DNA from: Eleginops maclovinus
Lineage: Eukaryota; Chordata; Actinopteri; Perciformes; Eleginopidae
Assembly: GCF_036324505.1 (NCBI RefSeq)
Contig: NC_086365.1
Coordinates: 7,746,655-7,810,654, forward strand
DNA length: 64,000 nt
Direction: 5' to 3'
The notes under the pieces were generated by a model. The model had not been told where the DNA came from and made no database searches. It worked only from the letters and a program-made list of their open reading frames with translations. This document shows, piece after piece, positions 50,823 through 64,000 of this stretch; the first letter of the stretch is position 1; each line of letters opens with the position of its first letter. The translations under genes and the position numbers were made by a program.

Positions 50823-53106
50823 ATGGATGACTTCAGCACCAGGACGTACGGCACCAGCGGCCAGGACAACAGGCCTCTGTTCGGGGAGACCTCGGCACGG
50901 GTAGGAGCCTGGAGGAAGTGCCTTATAAATGTTTACCTTCAGAATCACCAGACTTACTTTACTTAACCCCGGGTTTAAGTAAACATTTGCACATTGTACA
51001 ATAAACATACATACAATAAAAATGACAATACAATATTTTCAGTAGTGTGTAACGATTATTAATAATGCTAATAATAATAATACATTTAATTTGTATCTGT
51101 TTTCTTCTGGCTTCCCTGCCCTGTCTGTGTCTCTCACTGTCAGGTTTGAACAAATGTTGAGCTCTAATGAATACAATATTATCAGGCTTTAGATACACAG
51201 ATCATAAAAATGTCTTAGAGGGCCAATCTGATAATTGTTTTGATTCCTTTCAGGATCGAATCATCAACCTGGCAGTGGGGGGGTTCACGTCACTGGTTGT
51301 TTTAGTAAGTATTCATTATTTTTGCTGTTTTTCTGCATGTCGTTATGATACTGAAGAGCAATATTCACATGGCAAAAAGTTTACATATTTTACAGCAGCT
51401 TACTTAATTATCCTAAAAAATAGACTTTATTGGAGCAGTTTTTAAAATGTGTATCTATTCTTAATGACTGTAGTGAATTTGTTGGTGATAGTAGAGTGCA
51501 AAATGATTTCTTTACTGCACCATACATTTGGAAATGCAGTTGCAAAGGGGAATTCATGTGCATCTAGTTGGAATGCATTAAGCTTTTTATTTCTACTTCA
51601 CATTAGATTTGGTAAGGTGTAACTGGTTCTAGCTGATCGGACGTTAGTATTTATTGCCTATGCATTCTGATTAAAGTTAAGTTAAGGTTTGCGTAAATTG
51701 TCAATTTTCTGTATTTTTCAGGTATTTTCCTCATTTATACTTTTAGTTTCAGCATTAAAGTGTAAGCTTCGCCACGAGATCTACATATTTAACGATATGA
51801 GCAATTGTTCATGTTTCCCAGTCTCTGAAAGGAATCTGGTTATCTATTTTTGGCTGCTGACGTAAGAGGAAGGGGAGTTTGCAGTTAAAACAATGAATCA
51901 TCTGTTTTTACTTCTCCTTCTGCAGCGTGAAAAGTGTTTCTTCACACTGACTGTCGGTAGTAAATCACTCACACACCTCCAGCGCTGTCTGCTATTCTTT
52001 AAAGAAGCTGCGTTCAAACATACATCGTGTTAAACTAAATGTGTGATGTTTCACATGTTTCATATCACTTTTATGGAATAAATATATACTGCTTTTAAAG
52101 TTCAAAAGTCCTTCAATATTACTAGATAGATGAAGCTGTAGATGCCACAGATGTTGTGACTGAAAGCTTTTTTTTCATTATTGTTTTGGAAGCTTTTGAA
52201 AAGCCATATTGTCAAGATTATTAAGATCCTTCTTTGTGTTAACATGTGTCCTGTTTTGTCTTGCAGGTGACTATTGTCAGTTCTTTTGTGTTCCCCTCGT
52301 TGCCTCCGCGACCGCTTAATGTCTTCTTTGCCGTGTGCATCCTATTAGCATGCGGATCCAATATAGTGCTGGTAAAAACACTGTGACTACTATTTGTTTT
52401 TCATTTTTAAGGCTCATTAGTTCCGGTAGAAATGATAACTTCAGTACATACAAACACATACAAGTAATGTAAAAAGACAGCTCTTTTAGATTTGTGCTAG
52501 ATATTGAATGGAAATGAAACCCGGTGAAAGTGAATCCTAAACGTACTTTTTTCGGATAAAATATTCAGTTATTTCACTGGTTGCAATCAGGGCTGAAACG
52601 GTAGCAAATTGAATAAAGTAGATGAATCATTTTTGTTATTTGTATCTGTTGAAACTTATCAGATACTCTAAATGTCATTTTGTATTTATTTTATATAATT
52701 TTAGTTTATTGGACATTTTGTGATTTTTGGCTGTTGATTGGACAAAATAGGTAAACTTAAGATATTTCTTTCACTGTTTCAGACCTTTTAGCCTTTATTA
52801 TCAAATAATCCTTTTAGAACTAATTTGGTGAAGGATAATTGCTGATTAAATAATCAATGTGGCCGCCTTGCTTCTGAAATGTTCTTGTAAAACTGTTGAA
52901 AATAATGTTTTGTGGCTTAGCGATGTACAACATTTCTGCTGAAGCCATTTCCCATTATACATGTTTTTCATGTTTCTCCTTGTCAGATATACTGGTACCG
53001 GCAGGGCGATCTGGAGCCTAAATTCAGGAATCTGATCTACTACATGCTGGTGTCCATCCTGCTGCTGTGTCTATGTGCCAACCTCTACTTCCACGATGTC
53101 AGGTAA
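50823..53106 (+). CDS. tmem243: tmem243, transmembrane protein 243
   Basis: Four coding exons join in phase: 50823-50900, 51254-51304, 52267-52371 and 52987-53106, giving 117 aa (human 118). The N-terminus MDDFSTRTYGTSG with NRPLFGETSARDRIIN is diagnostic. Three or four hydrophobic segments follow (VGGFTSLVVLVTIVSSFVF, VFFAVCILLACGSNIVL, YMLVSILLLCLCANLYFH), with the conserved IYWYRQGDLEPKFRNLIYY loop. The product is a small integral membrane protein of uncertain function; human names link it to drug-resistance-associated transcripts. The start was chosen because MxDF is the family N-terminus, although the frame is open further upstream without an ATG. Confidence 0.95.
51305..52266 (+). other. 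tmem243 intron 2
   Basis: AT-rich intron with no recognised element. Intron 3 (52372-52986) is similar. Confidence 0.7.
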
Positions 53107-56100
53107 AGATGAAGAGGAGGAGGAAGAAAGGAGGACATGGCCTTGACACATGAAGGACTACATGGACAGGAGGACTGATCTCAATCAAATTTTTCCCAGC
53201 TGACCCGCAGCAAACTGGAGATACTTGGACCAAAACCAGTGAAGCTTCTAATGGTTCCAGCGGGAGGAAAACTTGTCAGACTTGTTGGTGCTGAAACACA
53301 ATTCGCTGAACACACACACCCACACACGCAGTGTAGAAATCATGTACTGTTAGAGGTCAAAACTCTGACTGGAGACACACTGCTGGAGGGTGTATTTACA
53401 TGCTCATTTGTGTCATTCCTTTTTCATAATAACTCAGTTAAATTCATGAAGGAATACATTGTGATTGCTATTATGATGCAACCGTTAAAGGAGAAATCTG
53501 CCCCTTCATCCTGTTTTTGTAGGTCATATCACGTCTGTCATTTTGAACTTGGTATCTTTTAAAGTTGTTTTTTTCCCTCAAACAGTGGATATAATATACA
53601 GTCGAAGTATTGTAAATACAATCATGGATGGATTACTAAACATGCAAAGGGCCCCAAAGGCCTTAACCTACAACATGTATGTAATGTATGTTCCTTTAAA
53701 CGCCAATCAGCTGCCAAGTTTTGATATAATGGTGCATTCAGGGTCAAAGAAAGCCAGTGTAAGGTGCAAATGCTCAAGCTAAGACGTCTCCCATAGTTTG
53801 TACTGCTCATTGTTATAGTACACTGTTTTAAGTTGGTATAAATACAATAAGGGTGAACCTTTCAAACAAGGAATGTGTTAATAATGGACTCTGAAAACAT
53901 TATCATGTTTAAGTGTAGGGTAGCAACCAGCATAACAAGTGGGTTATTTAGATCAATCAAATAACTACTAAGACTTTAAAAGTGTTTGTTTGATAATTGC
54001 TTTACTACTTAATTAATGGTCCAAGAAATGGCTTTTATTTGTGAGTCAACAAACTATGCTTCAGATTCTGAAGAGTAAAATCAGTAGTTTGATTATTATT
54101 TCCACTTTATTTATTGTATTTAAACCTCAACAATGTTTTAGAGTTGAATAGCACCTGAATGCGCCATTATTCATTTTCTCTGAATCTGTGAATAACTTCA
54201 TAACTGACTATTTTATTTTTGCTATCAAACTGATTGTATGCATTTTAACAGGGTGGATTTTTCCTTTCAGCAGGTAGGGAATGATGAGCATGTAAACACT
54301 CTGCAGCAGTATTCAGTACTGTAGACTTTAGTAACAAACTAGCTAACAAAGCAATAGCACAAGCAGCTTCTGTGGCAAATATATGCAACTCTTTCTATGT
54401 TTTATTTTTCTCTGTAAATGCTTATCTGATTATCGCTGTGGATTTAATTCTTGTTCCACCTTAAGTCTTTGCTAAAAGGAGTTTTTTAGAATTGAAATGC
54501 TGAACTACACTGACTCACTGCCAATCCTTGCACTAAGTATTGGTACACACTTTAGTCAAAGCCATGCACACACAGCTGTAGCACCAATGAAAACAAATGG
54601 GAACAATACTGTTGCTTTACACTGAAGCTGAACATTACACCAGATATTTAGTTGTATCTATATCACATTGATGTGTCCGTCATTTACATTTTGCACCAAC
54701 CATTCTGCCATTCACAAATCTGAGCTGGGTTTTTTCCAGAAGTAGCTTTCATTTTGACTGTTTGATTTCGCTGTCTCTTTGTTTTGCATCTAAATAAGAA
54801 TTATAATCATGGATATATTCTGTATTTTAGCTCAGAGCAAATCCAGTGTTATGAAGAGGTTTGGTTTAGGTTTTTGCAGGTTAGGTGAACACTATGATTT
54901 ACAGACGTGACCCTGAACATGCAAACAGTTGATATAAAGCCAGATTTTGTCTCTAAATGTAACTCAGCACTAAAGTTGAGTGGATTTTTGGGCAAATCAC
55001 TTTTTCAATTACATTTTCAAACTTTCTAAAAGCCTAATATAACCTGAAGTCTAGGACCCAAAGACATTTGATTTACTGTCAGGGAAGGCCAGCAAATGTT
55101 CGCATTTGAAAACTGGAAGCCAGATAATCGTTGTCATTGCTTTAAAGAAAATGATTTCAATATTAATCAAACAGCTGTAACAAAGACAGTCACAGGTTCT
55201 CACTTTCTGCCAAAAAACTAGTTCTGGTGTCATGTTTGGTCACAGGAAATGTCTGAAAAGTGTCAAAAGTTGATCTTAAAGCAAGATTTCATCGTCAACA
55301 AATGCCATGAAAAGACCATAAGAAACAAAGTGTTCCTCTCAATACTTTAGTGAAAAATATGAAATAAATCAATACTATTCATATTTTCCAGCTTTGTTTC
55401 TACAATGACAAACACGTTAGTGCTTATCAAACTGAGGAGTTGACCACACCACAAGATTAGGATTGTCAAAGCCAAGGTTTTTTTATTTATTTCATTTGTT
55501 TTATGGAATAAATAATTGTGTACCGACTGCCTCTTTGCTGTTCTTTCACTGGGTGATGACGTTTACAGCAACACAGAAGAAATGCAGAGCATCAGACTCT
55601 TTGGGGATATTCGGAATTTAAATAACATGCAAACAAGGGCCTGCAGTTTCAATTTTGCATTTTAATTTACATGTCATGACACAGGTCATAAACTTTGTGT
55701 GGAAACCAATTCCCACTATTTGCAATCAAAACCAGGACATGGATACTGTAAAGGAACTAGCTCAGAGTGAGTTTTGTACTTTTGAGAAACTTACTATCCC
55801 TTATAATTTAATAACAGAATTACCCCATCTTCATTTTCTTCTCAGTAAATATACCCCCCACCTACAATTAACACTAATTGATATTTGAATTTTGCTACAA
55901 AACAGCATAAATGTGTTAAAATAAAAAGATAAAACATCTCAGTCCACATTTGTTGGTTACAAAATATTAAAGTGACACAAAACAGTGTTTATTTGTTAAT
56001 TTATTTGGCATTTTAAAGATACGTCTGAATTGAATTCTTCAAAATATTTGCATAAAACTCAACAGTTCTGCGTTCATAAAAATCAAAATACATGTAACTT

Positions 56101-56530
56101 CAGGCAAACGTAAAATAAAATCCAGTTAGCTGCAAAAAAGCCTGTTAGATGCCAAACCAACCATAGGCCAGTGTTATACATATTTTACATAAACTGAACC
56201 GATAATATTCTAAATTCATTCTTCAACGCCCTCCAGAGGGCAGCAGCATCTCTAAAGTACTGCAGACCTGCTCTCTGCTGTCATGAAAATTATCATATAC
56301 ATTTATTATAATTGGTACTAGAATAAAAACTTTGTTCAATGTTCCGGGTAAAGGAATTACATTTGTATCCAAATTAAAAAAGAGCAAACAAATTAAGAGG
56401 ATCCATACTGTCGCAGACTGGTCATCCTGTATGGATCCCGTAAACGATACCACTGTTATGATCATTAAACAGATTTAAACTTTAAAGCAGTTGTGTGGGA
56501 AGACATCAATTAAACAGAGGCTTTTTTTGT
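53107..56530. other. Convergent spacer tmem243-cd9 with both 3' UTRs
   Basis: The tmem243 3' UTR follows 53106; AATAAA strings near 55364 and 55507 are late candidates for its end, so the UTR could exceed 2 kb. On the minus strand TTTATT near 55988, 55999 and 56299 are candidate cd9 signals. A CTCF-like motif is at 56230-56243. No further gene is seen. Confidence 0.45.
56230..56243 (+). promoter_or_regulatory. CTCF-like motif between tmem243 and cd9
   Basis: CCTCCAGAGGGCAG matches CCASYAGRKGGCRS at 13 of 14 positions. It is within or just past the cd9 3' UTR. Motif match only. Confidence 0.35.
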
Positions 56531-59500
56531 TCAGACAAAGTCCCGGGACTTCTTAATGGCACAGCAGAGCATCATGCTGAAGATCATCCCAAAGATCTGA
56601 GAAGAGAAGGAGGATTAAAACATTTATGGGCGTGGTTTTTTTTTTAATGTCAAATGCTAAGAAATTATAAAAATATGATCAATTGCCAACATTAAATTAT
56701 TTTGAGGATGTGTCGTCACACTCACCATGATGATCCCGATACCAATGCCAACCCCGCCGATAATGTGAAGTTTGGTGTTGAACATGTCGTCGATGGCAGT
56801 CGGACAACTCTGAGAGAAGCAGAAAGAACATTTATTTGGAAAAAATTTAAAATCTGATATAAATTACAATTGTATTCATGTGATTTTCAAAAAGTCCGTC
56901 ACAAGTTAATGGCTGAGGAAAAAAGCCACTCAGATGTTATGACCTTTCTGATTTTCACAAGTGGATTGAGTACATAAACCCTCAAAATTCCAACTCTAGC
57001 AGGCTTGATGAATAAGTTGAAAATGAATGAAAAATAAAACCGGATTTATATAATTAAATAGAATCCAACTGCGTATTTTTTCTTTCTTGTAATTTCAAAA
57101 ACAAAGGTGAGATATTCCCATGTAAACAGATGTTTTAAAAGATTCTACACAATGTGTATAAGATACTACATTATGTAAAATAATAAAAAATGATATTTTG
57201 CCAAATTAAAACGAATGAAATAGTATGCATTTACAAGACTCCAGTATTAATGACGCTCCCTTACAATTGAAATGAGTGATTATTAAAATGTCTTTACACG
57301 TTTAAAGAAATGAAACCTTCCTTGAATGACAGCAGTAAAAGAACACCAAACTGAGCCCCTGTATGTGAGTGTAATTTGTTACCGTGGTGATGAGCACCTC
57401 CAGTCCTTCCTTCTTGGGGCAGATATCTTTAGCGGCATCGATGACCGTCCCTGTGGGCCCGCAGCAGTCCAGCTGAAGACACATCACACCGTTTATTAGT
57501 TATATATTTAACGATGCGACAATACTTTACGGTCAGATCAAGTATTGCGTTGCTATTTTGTTTGGCTACTGTGTGCCAAAATATAGTGACTCCTAAATCT
57601 GCCTACCAGTCAACCTATTCTGTAGTAATATGACAGTATCTTATTGAATGAATACTTTAAATTACAGTAAGGTCATAATAAAAAAAGATTCCCAAAAACT
57701 TTTCTGAATAAAAGACATTCATGTACATGATAGCACAACTCTAAAACTTAAGCTCAGACACACTCTCAGGCTTGCATGTGTGGGTGAGTACTCACTCCGA
57801 AGTGGATGAGACGCAGTGTCTCCTTCAGTGCTTCCTGTTTTGTGTCTTTGTAGTTGTTGTAGGTCTGCTTATAAAACTCTGTAACATCCTCCACCACCTG
57901 CAGACAGACAAAAGACAAAGAAACATTAGAGACTTAATGCCAATTCATGACGCCAACAATTAGGTCTAGAAAGGGATTGTGTGTCTGTGTGTGTTTTACC
58001 CTGTCCTTGTTGGAGAGACCCCAGATCCCAGCGGCCACCTCCACAGCGAAGATGATGAGCAGGAAGAGGAAGAACTAAAAAATGTAGATAAGAGTTAATT
58101 TTCTCAGCACTTTTGTGGACGCAAAGGTGAAAACATAGTGTGATTGATATAAGTAAAAGAGATGCGCTCTAGTCATCTGGTTGCAACATCAGAAGCTGCT
58201 CAGAAAATAACTCACCAATCCCAGCATGCATGGCGACTCCTTCATGGCTCCGCAGCATCCCAGGAAGCCCACTACCATCATCAGAGCCCCTGCCGCAATC
58301 AGGATGTACACACCTGCAGAACAACAAGATGCACATTAGAGATGGACGATATTAAACCCTGCAGAGTACGGTTGTGATAAACATGTTCACTTCTCTTTAG
58401 ATAAATGCTCTTAGAGTCATCATATGGGCATGCTGATTAGATCATGAGTATAGATTGTCCAACCATCACTTGCCCTGAATGAGACAGATTATGATGCCTA
58501 ATCTGAAATCTAAATGAGTTATACATTAACTTTTATAGAGTTGTACTTAAGCACTCTCATGCTACTTTCTGTTTCTACTCCATTATATTTCAGAGGGAAA
58601 GATTGGTACTTTGATTTTGCATTTAATATTTTAACTCTTATACCTCAAGTACATTTTTCTGATTATACTTCTCTAATTCCATACTATCATTTTCATTCAG
58701 TAACTTCTCTATTGCTTTATTGGACTTTCTATAGAGTATTTGCACTGTGGCATCTAATGTAAATGATCTGAATAGATCCAACATTACGTTGACTCTCAGC
58801 CAAGCTCGTTTCTGCAGAGACAGTGATGATCATTTTATGTATGACCTTTTTAAAAGCATTTAAAATAAAACCTGTATTATCATGAACGATACACAACTAT
58901 AATTTAGAAACACCCCAAAGCTAGTTACTCTACTAAATCCTGGCAGAAACACAAGAGTCCATACCTTGTGTTTCTGGTTATGAATCATGTTCAGTATTAC
59001 TGTGGAAACACTGCTGATGTCAATCTCTGAACATAAACTGTAAAGGCTGAACCCATCTTTAATGTGGATTTCAGTGATGAATCATCAAAACATGTGGGAA
59101 AACAATAAGCAGGGTGCTGATGTCATGGGTACATTTGCCACACACACTGAAATATTCGTCCTCCCAAGCCATTATTAAGATGTCGGTCATTTCTAAACAA
59201 TCCTCTGTCTCTGCTCTGCCCACTTCACTTATCAGTTTGATGGAAACACAAAGAGAGAAGAAGGAGGGCGAGAGTCTTTTTTTTCGGACTATTTCTCAGA
59301 GAACAACAGTGGAGACACAAAGACGTCGCTGTGAGCGTGTGAAGAATGAAGCTATGTGAGGAGGACGGACCCCGGCCTCAGCTGCCCTTGCTCGCTCTGC
59401 AACAAGGTTTCTAAAGTCAGGTTGTTCCTGTTGCGGCAAACACGGTGCATCCATCAGGTCACCTCTGACACACACTTAACACTAATCTCCTTCCTGTTTA

Positions 59501-62500
59501 ACCCAACTGACAAGTACACTTTTTAGGACAAGGATAACCTCATTGATATCTATAAAACATCCAGGGGAAAATGCTTGGTCCCAAATTGCCAACAATAGAT
59601 GACCTTTGTGGGTGGCATTGGCCCTTTTTTTGTTAAGCATCTTAGAGAACTTGAACAAATGTTTTTTAAGTCACATGTGTTGCTGTTGTTATTACGTGTA
59701 GAGGATGTGTTGTACAGATGCACTGTTATACATGTATATATAAAAAGAAAAAGTGCAAATAAAAAGATATTTGAAGGTTGCACGTTTCAATGAATGTTAT
59801 TCTATCATTTCTGAAGGGCGGCCTCAGTTGATAAGAATATAAACTAGGCTTTTAAAGCAGTATGCTTCAGCCTTTTGGTAATTACTTACCTTTTACGCTA
59901 ATAAATACTTTGTTTACAATAAATCGTGTGAAGACGGAATACAAATTCATGTAACGTAAATGTGAGGACTGCCATCATGGATCCAACTGAACTAATGACA
60001 ATGTACTTCGGACACTTTGATACAGGGTGCATAAAGAAACAATATAATGCATAGTGGCTCAAAATTGTGTCCGACTTACTCCTGGTTTATGAGCGGTAAA
60101 GGGAAGCTAGAGGGTCAAGCTTTCTCTCTGTGATTAAGGAAATACTTTGATTTGAAGCTTTTGCAATACAGCTGCGATTATTATAACCTGGGTGCAATCA
60201 TAAAGACAGTAGTGTAATGTCAATGCCTTACCAGTGAAGAAGACTGTTGGCGCATCCTCTCCTTCAAACAGTCCCGCTGTCCTGGTGTCAAAACGCAGCC
60301 AGAGGCCCACTGCCAGCACCCCGGTACCTGCCAGCTGCATTACAGAGAGAAAGAAAATGTGTATTAAAATCTATATCCAGTTCTTTCAATATCAAGTCGA
60401 TGAGTGCATGAAGAACTTTTTTTTAATATGTCTATTATTTAGCTCTGCAGAAATACTACAATTAATACTATGGTTTGAACTGGAGAAGGAGGGGATAACA
60501 ACTTACAAGGAAGTCAAGAACATTTCACAGTCATACAAATGATCCTTCTTTATACCCAACACACCTAGAGAACCTGATCAACAATGACTTTATTATTTAA
60601 GGTTTTACTAATTTTGCCTGTCACCAAATGTATAAAAACTTTGGATTTTAATGTAGTTGTACTTTATGAATTCCCATATCTCAATCCAGAACATTTTAAT
60701 ATTTAGTAACAGTCGTTTTAACAAGATAGTAAAATAAGCATGTGAGCTGATAAGGGATGTCATTGTTTGTGCTTCTCCCATAGCGTTCCCACAGTAATTG
60801 GGAATGAGTCCTTAGCAACCACTAAACAGGAAATCTCATCAACTCTTTCTTGCCAGTCAAATAGCTTCCATCACGTCCCTCGGCGTAATGACGATGTGCT
60901 CTTGTTGTGCAACCGGAGACGTGACTGAGACAGTATCCGCGCTTACTGGTAGCATTGTGTCCAAACATGTCCGCCTTCCTGCTGCAGACTGATGACCAAT
61001 GTACTCATCACTCATCATGTTCATCCACCTCAGTGTGGGGGGTTGGTGTAAGAATGTGGGGAACTGTGACATTGTTTATTTTTATCTGCTTACTTCTTAT
61101 ATTTTTATGCTTCCTCTTGTTGCACTTTCCCATAACTTCTGTTACACTGTTAACCCGGTGACTAGTGAGAGGCTCTCCCATTTTAGAAAACAATTATCTT
61201 ATACAAGCAACTGAATTCTTGTTTCAAATCTTGTTTTTTACTTACTGTTAAGTGCATAAATAATCCCAAATCAGACACCATCAAATTATAGACAAACAAT
61301 GTTATATTAGGGCCATTGTACCTGTAAAAATATTAAGTATTTATTATATAAAATGAGGCACGGGATGGGACTGTGGAATATTATCCGAGATTAGTCCCAA
61401 CTTTTAGAAATGATCTTTTTCCATAAATCAATAATACTTTTTATACCAGATTTGTAAATATATCCCTATAATCCAAAAGAATATTCATGATTTTTTGGGT
61501 ATATTTAAATCTTAAAAAGTGAGGAATGGATTTACTATGACAACAACTATGCTGAAACCCCCCAACAAAGCCTTATTTATTGGAATACGCCAAGTATCAT
61601 TACGCAGCAAAGGCAAACACAGAGTGAATGTATCAAAATCAGTATCTTAAAGAGAATCCAAGACCGTTTTTGTCCAAAAACATGAACTCACTGAGCTTAC
61701 ATTATGAAAGTTGCACAGGCCTCTACACAATGTTCTGCTTGGCTGTCAGAAACATTTCTAAAGTGAATGCAGTGACAATCTCGTTGTGGTCAAAACGAAC
61801 TTTGACCACCAAAGTCTAATCAGGTCATCCTTGAGCACAAGTTATGCCAAATGTGAAGATATTTCCTCAAACGTTCTGGAGATAATATTTATGTTCGAGT
61901 ATAGACAGCACAAAAAGTCAAACAAAATTAAACAGGAAATGTCCAAAATGATGAATAGACATTTGTGTTAAAGAGCAGTAAACACTGATGAGAGATTTGT
62001 TTGTGTAGTCGAGGCAGCAAGGAGCACAAAAAGGCACTCTGCAGCAACATTAGCCGCACAAAGGCAGCTTACAAGAGAGACATTAATTATTGATAGCTTT
62101 TATAAGCATCAAGAAATGTACCCTGGAGCTGAGGATACACTGCCATAAAACTGTTTCAAAATTTAAAAAACAAAACTAGTTTCTTGTGAAGAAGTAAATC
62201 CCCAGGACTTGTGAGAAATGGAGTTTTTTCAGAACAAGGAGCCCAATTTGTTTACATTACGAATCCCTCACCAACAGCCCAGTCATTAAATGTTAGAACA
62301 AATAAAGCCCTCTAATCTGATGTGTATGCCCTCTCTCTGAATCAGACCTTCAGTTGTCGTCTCATTTGTCCATCCGTAGCTGTTGTCATTACAATAATAC
62401 TGCAGACTACAAATGTCAAAATAGTCATTAAGCAAGGACTAAAAGTCACTGAGTGTTATTCTAACACTGCAAACAGGTCATTACAGTAATTGCATAGAAA

Positions 62501-63857
62501 GCCATGTGGCTATTTAGACAGAATTCTAACAAAACAAACATTTCTGTTGTGCGTCCCCTGGGTGTGTCAAGCAAGAATTTCCGCATACAGAAGTCAAACC
62601 CTCATTTATGTTTAGGACAGGACCGACAAAAAAGAAACTGGAATGTGAAAACAATGAGAGTCCAGTTGTTCCCGTATAGCCAACTGGGATTTCAAATGGA
62701 CACTTGTAGGAATTAAGAAGTGGCAGAAAAGGCTTTGCTGCAAGATCCAATTTATTATCATTATAAACATCCATCTTAGTCATTTTATAAATGAACTTTA
62801 GGACTGGTTGCACCTGTATCTAATGATGATGAGACATTACTAACTAAAGGGTGAATCATGAATAAAAGCAGCTGCTGCCTGATGCTGTTGTTTTAACAAT
62901 TGGCACCTGACTTGCATGTACTCTGATCTGCTCCAATTGTTATAGGTGGAAGAGTACAATAAAACATACAAGCTGGCTAGTCCATCTTTAAATTGCTAAA
63001 CTTATAAAATGTCAAATTTGACATTTTCAAAAGATCTTTTCTGTGTTAGAGAGAAATAGTATGAACTTTAATGCCACAAAATGTTATCTTGATAACCTCC
63101 TCATTCACCCTATTTTTGGTTGAAAAAAGAAAGTTAAATTAAAAACGTATTTCCACTTAATCAAACTGATATGTGTACATTTTAGAAATGATTGGCTATA
63201 AAATTAGAGCTACTCTACTGAACACAGCTGATTCTTCATTTGATAAGGAGGAGAATGTTTTCAAATAGCATTGTGAACACCACATGTCATGACAGGCATT
63301 GTTTAGTCAGAATACACATCACATTTTCCAGTGCCACAACTTCCGGAGGGCACAAGAAAGCTCAGAAGACAGCAGGTGAAGGTGCTAAGTCAAACTAGTA
63401 GGACACATTACAAGCTAAAGAAAGAAAAGGTGTATTCCTTACTTAATTAATGAATTCACCTGCATGTTTTAAACATTGAAAAGGTTTGTTAACTTGAAAG
63501 ACCAGTAAGGCAAAGAAGAAATATCCTGTACTAGTTTTGAATTTGATTAAAGTTGCCTTACGTGCCTTTTTATTAAAATGTATCCTTAAAAACAATGCAG
63601 GACTAATAAAGCATTTCTGATTTATGAACAAGCAACAGAAACTTAAGTATTTTAAAACTAATTTCACTTCTCTTTTCTTTGGAAAATAACTCACTGAAAC
63701 CAGGGACTTCAGAAGCAACCAAATGCCCAAAAACACCCGCTTAATCTAATCAAGAGTCTCAAGTTTCAACCACAGCTACTTTTGCGTGAGTGATACATAC
63801 CCAGAAGAGAAAGTTGAACACAAACACCAAGTATTTGATACACTGCAGTGCCCCCAT
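56531..63857 (-). CDS. cd9: cd9-type tetraspanin
   Basis: Eight exons (5' to 3') join in phase: 63857-63801, 60334-60232, 58313-58216, 58074-58000, 57897-57796, 57472-57383, 56809-56726 and 56596-56531, giving 224 aa (human CD9 is 228). Four transmembrane helices are visible; the large extracellular loop carries CCG (148-150), DICPKK (C163) and SCP (C177), the four-cysteine pattern of CD9/CD81. The blocks [34 protein letters not shown] and CPKKEGLE favour CD9 over TSPAN2, but fish have cd9 duplicates. Juxtamembrane cysteines (LQCIKY, CCAIKKS) are likely palmitoylated. CD9 organises membrane microdomains with integrins and EWI proteins and acts in gamete fusion and migration. Confidence 0.92.
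58530..58745. repeat. Dispersed teleost repeat remnant, cd9 intron 2
   Basis: TTGTACTTAAG, TGCTACTTTCTG, CTCCATTATATTTCAGAGGG and CCTCAAGTACATTTTTCTG resemble the interior of the same common spiny-rayed-fish repeat whose ends were noted at 16365 and 28075. Confidence 0.5.
60335..63800 (-). other. cd9 intron 1 (3.5 kb)
   Basis: The longest cd9 intron. AT-rich; I see no nested gene or named repeat. First introns of this size often carry enhancers, but nothing in the sequence proves one. Confidence 0.7.
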
Positions 63858-64000
63858 GGCTCCGGGTTCAAGAATTAGACTGTTTTTTCAAGAAGCAAAA
63901 TCCAAAAGTGAGAGGTCCTTCTGTTCAGGAGTTAAACCGTGTTCTTTGTGGGAGGCAGCACCGAGTGTAAAGAAGATTTTTGTGTGAACCGCACCCTTGC
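63858..64000 (-). other. cd9 5' UTR and upstream sequence
   Basis: Only 143 bases precede the cd9 start codon before the window ends. They probably hold the 5' UTR; the promoter may be partly or fully outside. Confidence 0.5.

Noticed and set aside
50402..50869. 155-codon minus-strand open frame over the tmem243 first coding exon
   Set aside because: Antisense shadow of a GC-rich promoter and 5' UTR region, without recognised domains or splice context.

Overview
The window is vertebrate nuclear DNA from a ray-finned fish. Every gene is split by GT-AG introns, long (CA/GT)n tracts are frequent, and several intronic or intergenic stretches resemble interspersed sequences common in spiny-rayed teleosts, so a percomorph is my best guess. 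There is no bacterial, viral, CRISPR or operon content.

Layout, left to right. (1) The last three coding exons of tmcc3 (+, about 0.5-3.5 kb) with its 3' UTR; the 5' part lies outside the window. (2) A complete eri1 (+, 7.2-9.7 kb), the 3' exoribonuclease of histone-mRNA and small-RNA turnover. (3) A laminin beta-1 gene (-, 11.5-31.2 kb) of 33 coding exons that I could join in phase throughout except for one missing base in exon 22. (4) A small gene, occ1 (+, 34.0-35.9 kb), divergent from lamb1, whose short exons sit between long GT tracts. (5) A Tc1/mariner transposase remnant (38.0-38.5 kb). (6) A complete dclre1c/Artemis gene (-, 39.0-43.9 kb), head to head with (7) meig1 (+, 45.5-46.1 kb). 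(8) tmem243 (+, 50.8-53.1 kb). (9) A complete cd9-type tetraspanin (-, 56.5-63.9 kb).

The genes do not form one pathway. They are a basement-membrane component, an RNA exonuclease, a DNA-repair nuclease, a spermiogenesis factor and several membrane proteins. The only arrangement that suggests shared regulation is the dclre1c/meig1 divergent pair, which is also adjacent in human.

Exon boundaries were derived by hand from GT/AG sites, reading-frame continuity and remembered family sequences. They agree closely with expected lengths: eri1 341 aa, dclre1c 645 aa, meig1 91 aa, tmem243 117 aa, cd9 224 aa, and lamb1 1780 aa if one base is restored. I found no new biological system. The points most worth a second look are the single-base frameshift in lamb1, the use of (TG)n-TAG as 3' splice sites for two consecutive occ1 exons with an alternative 3' end, and CTCF-like motifs near several promoters.
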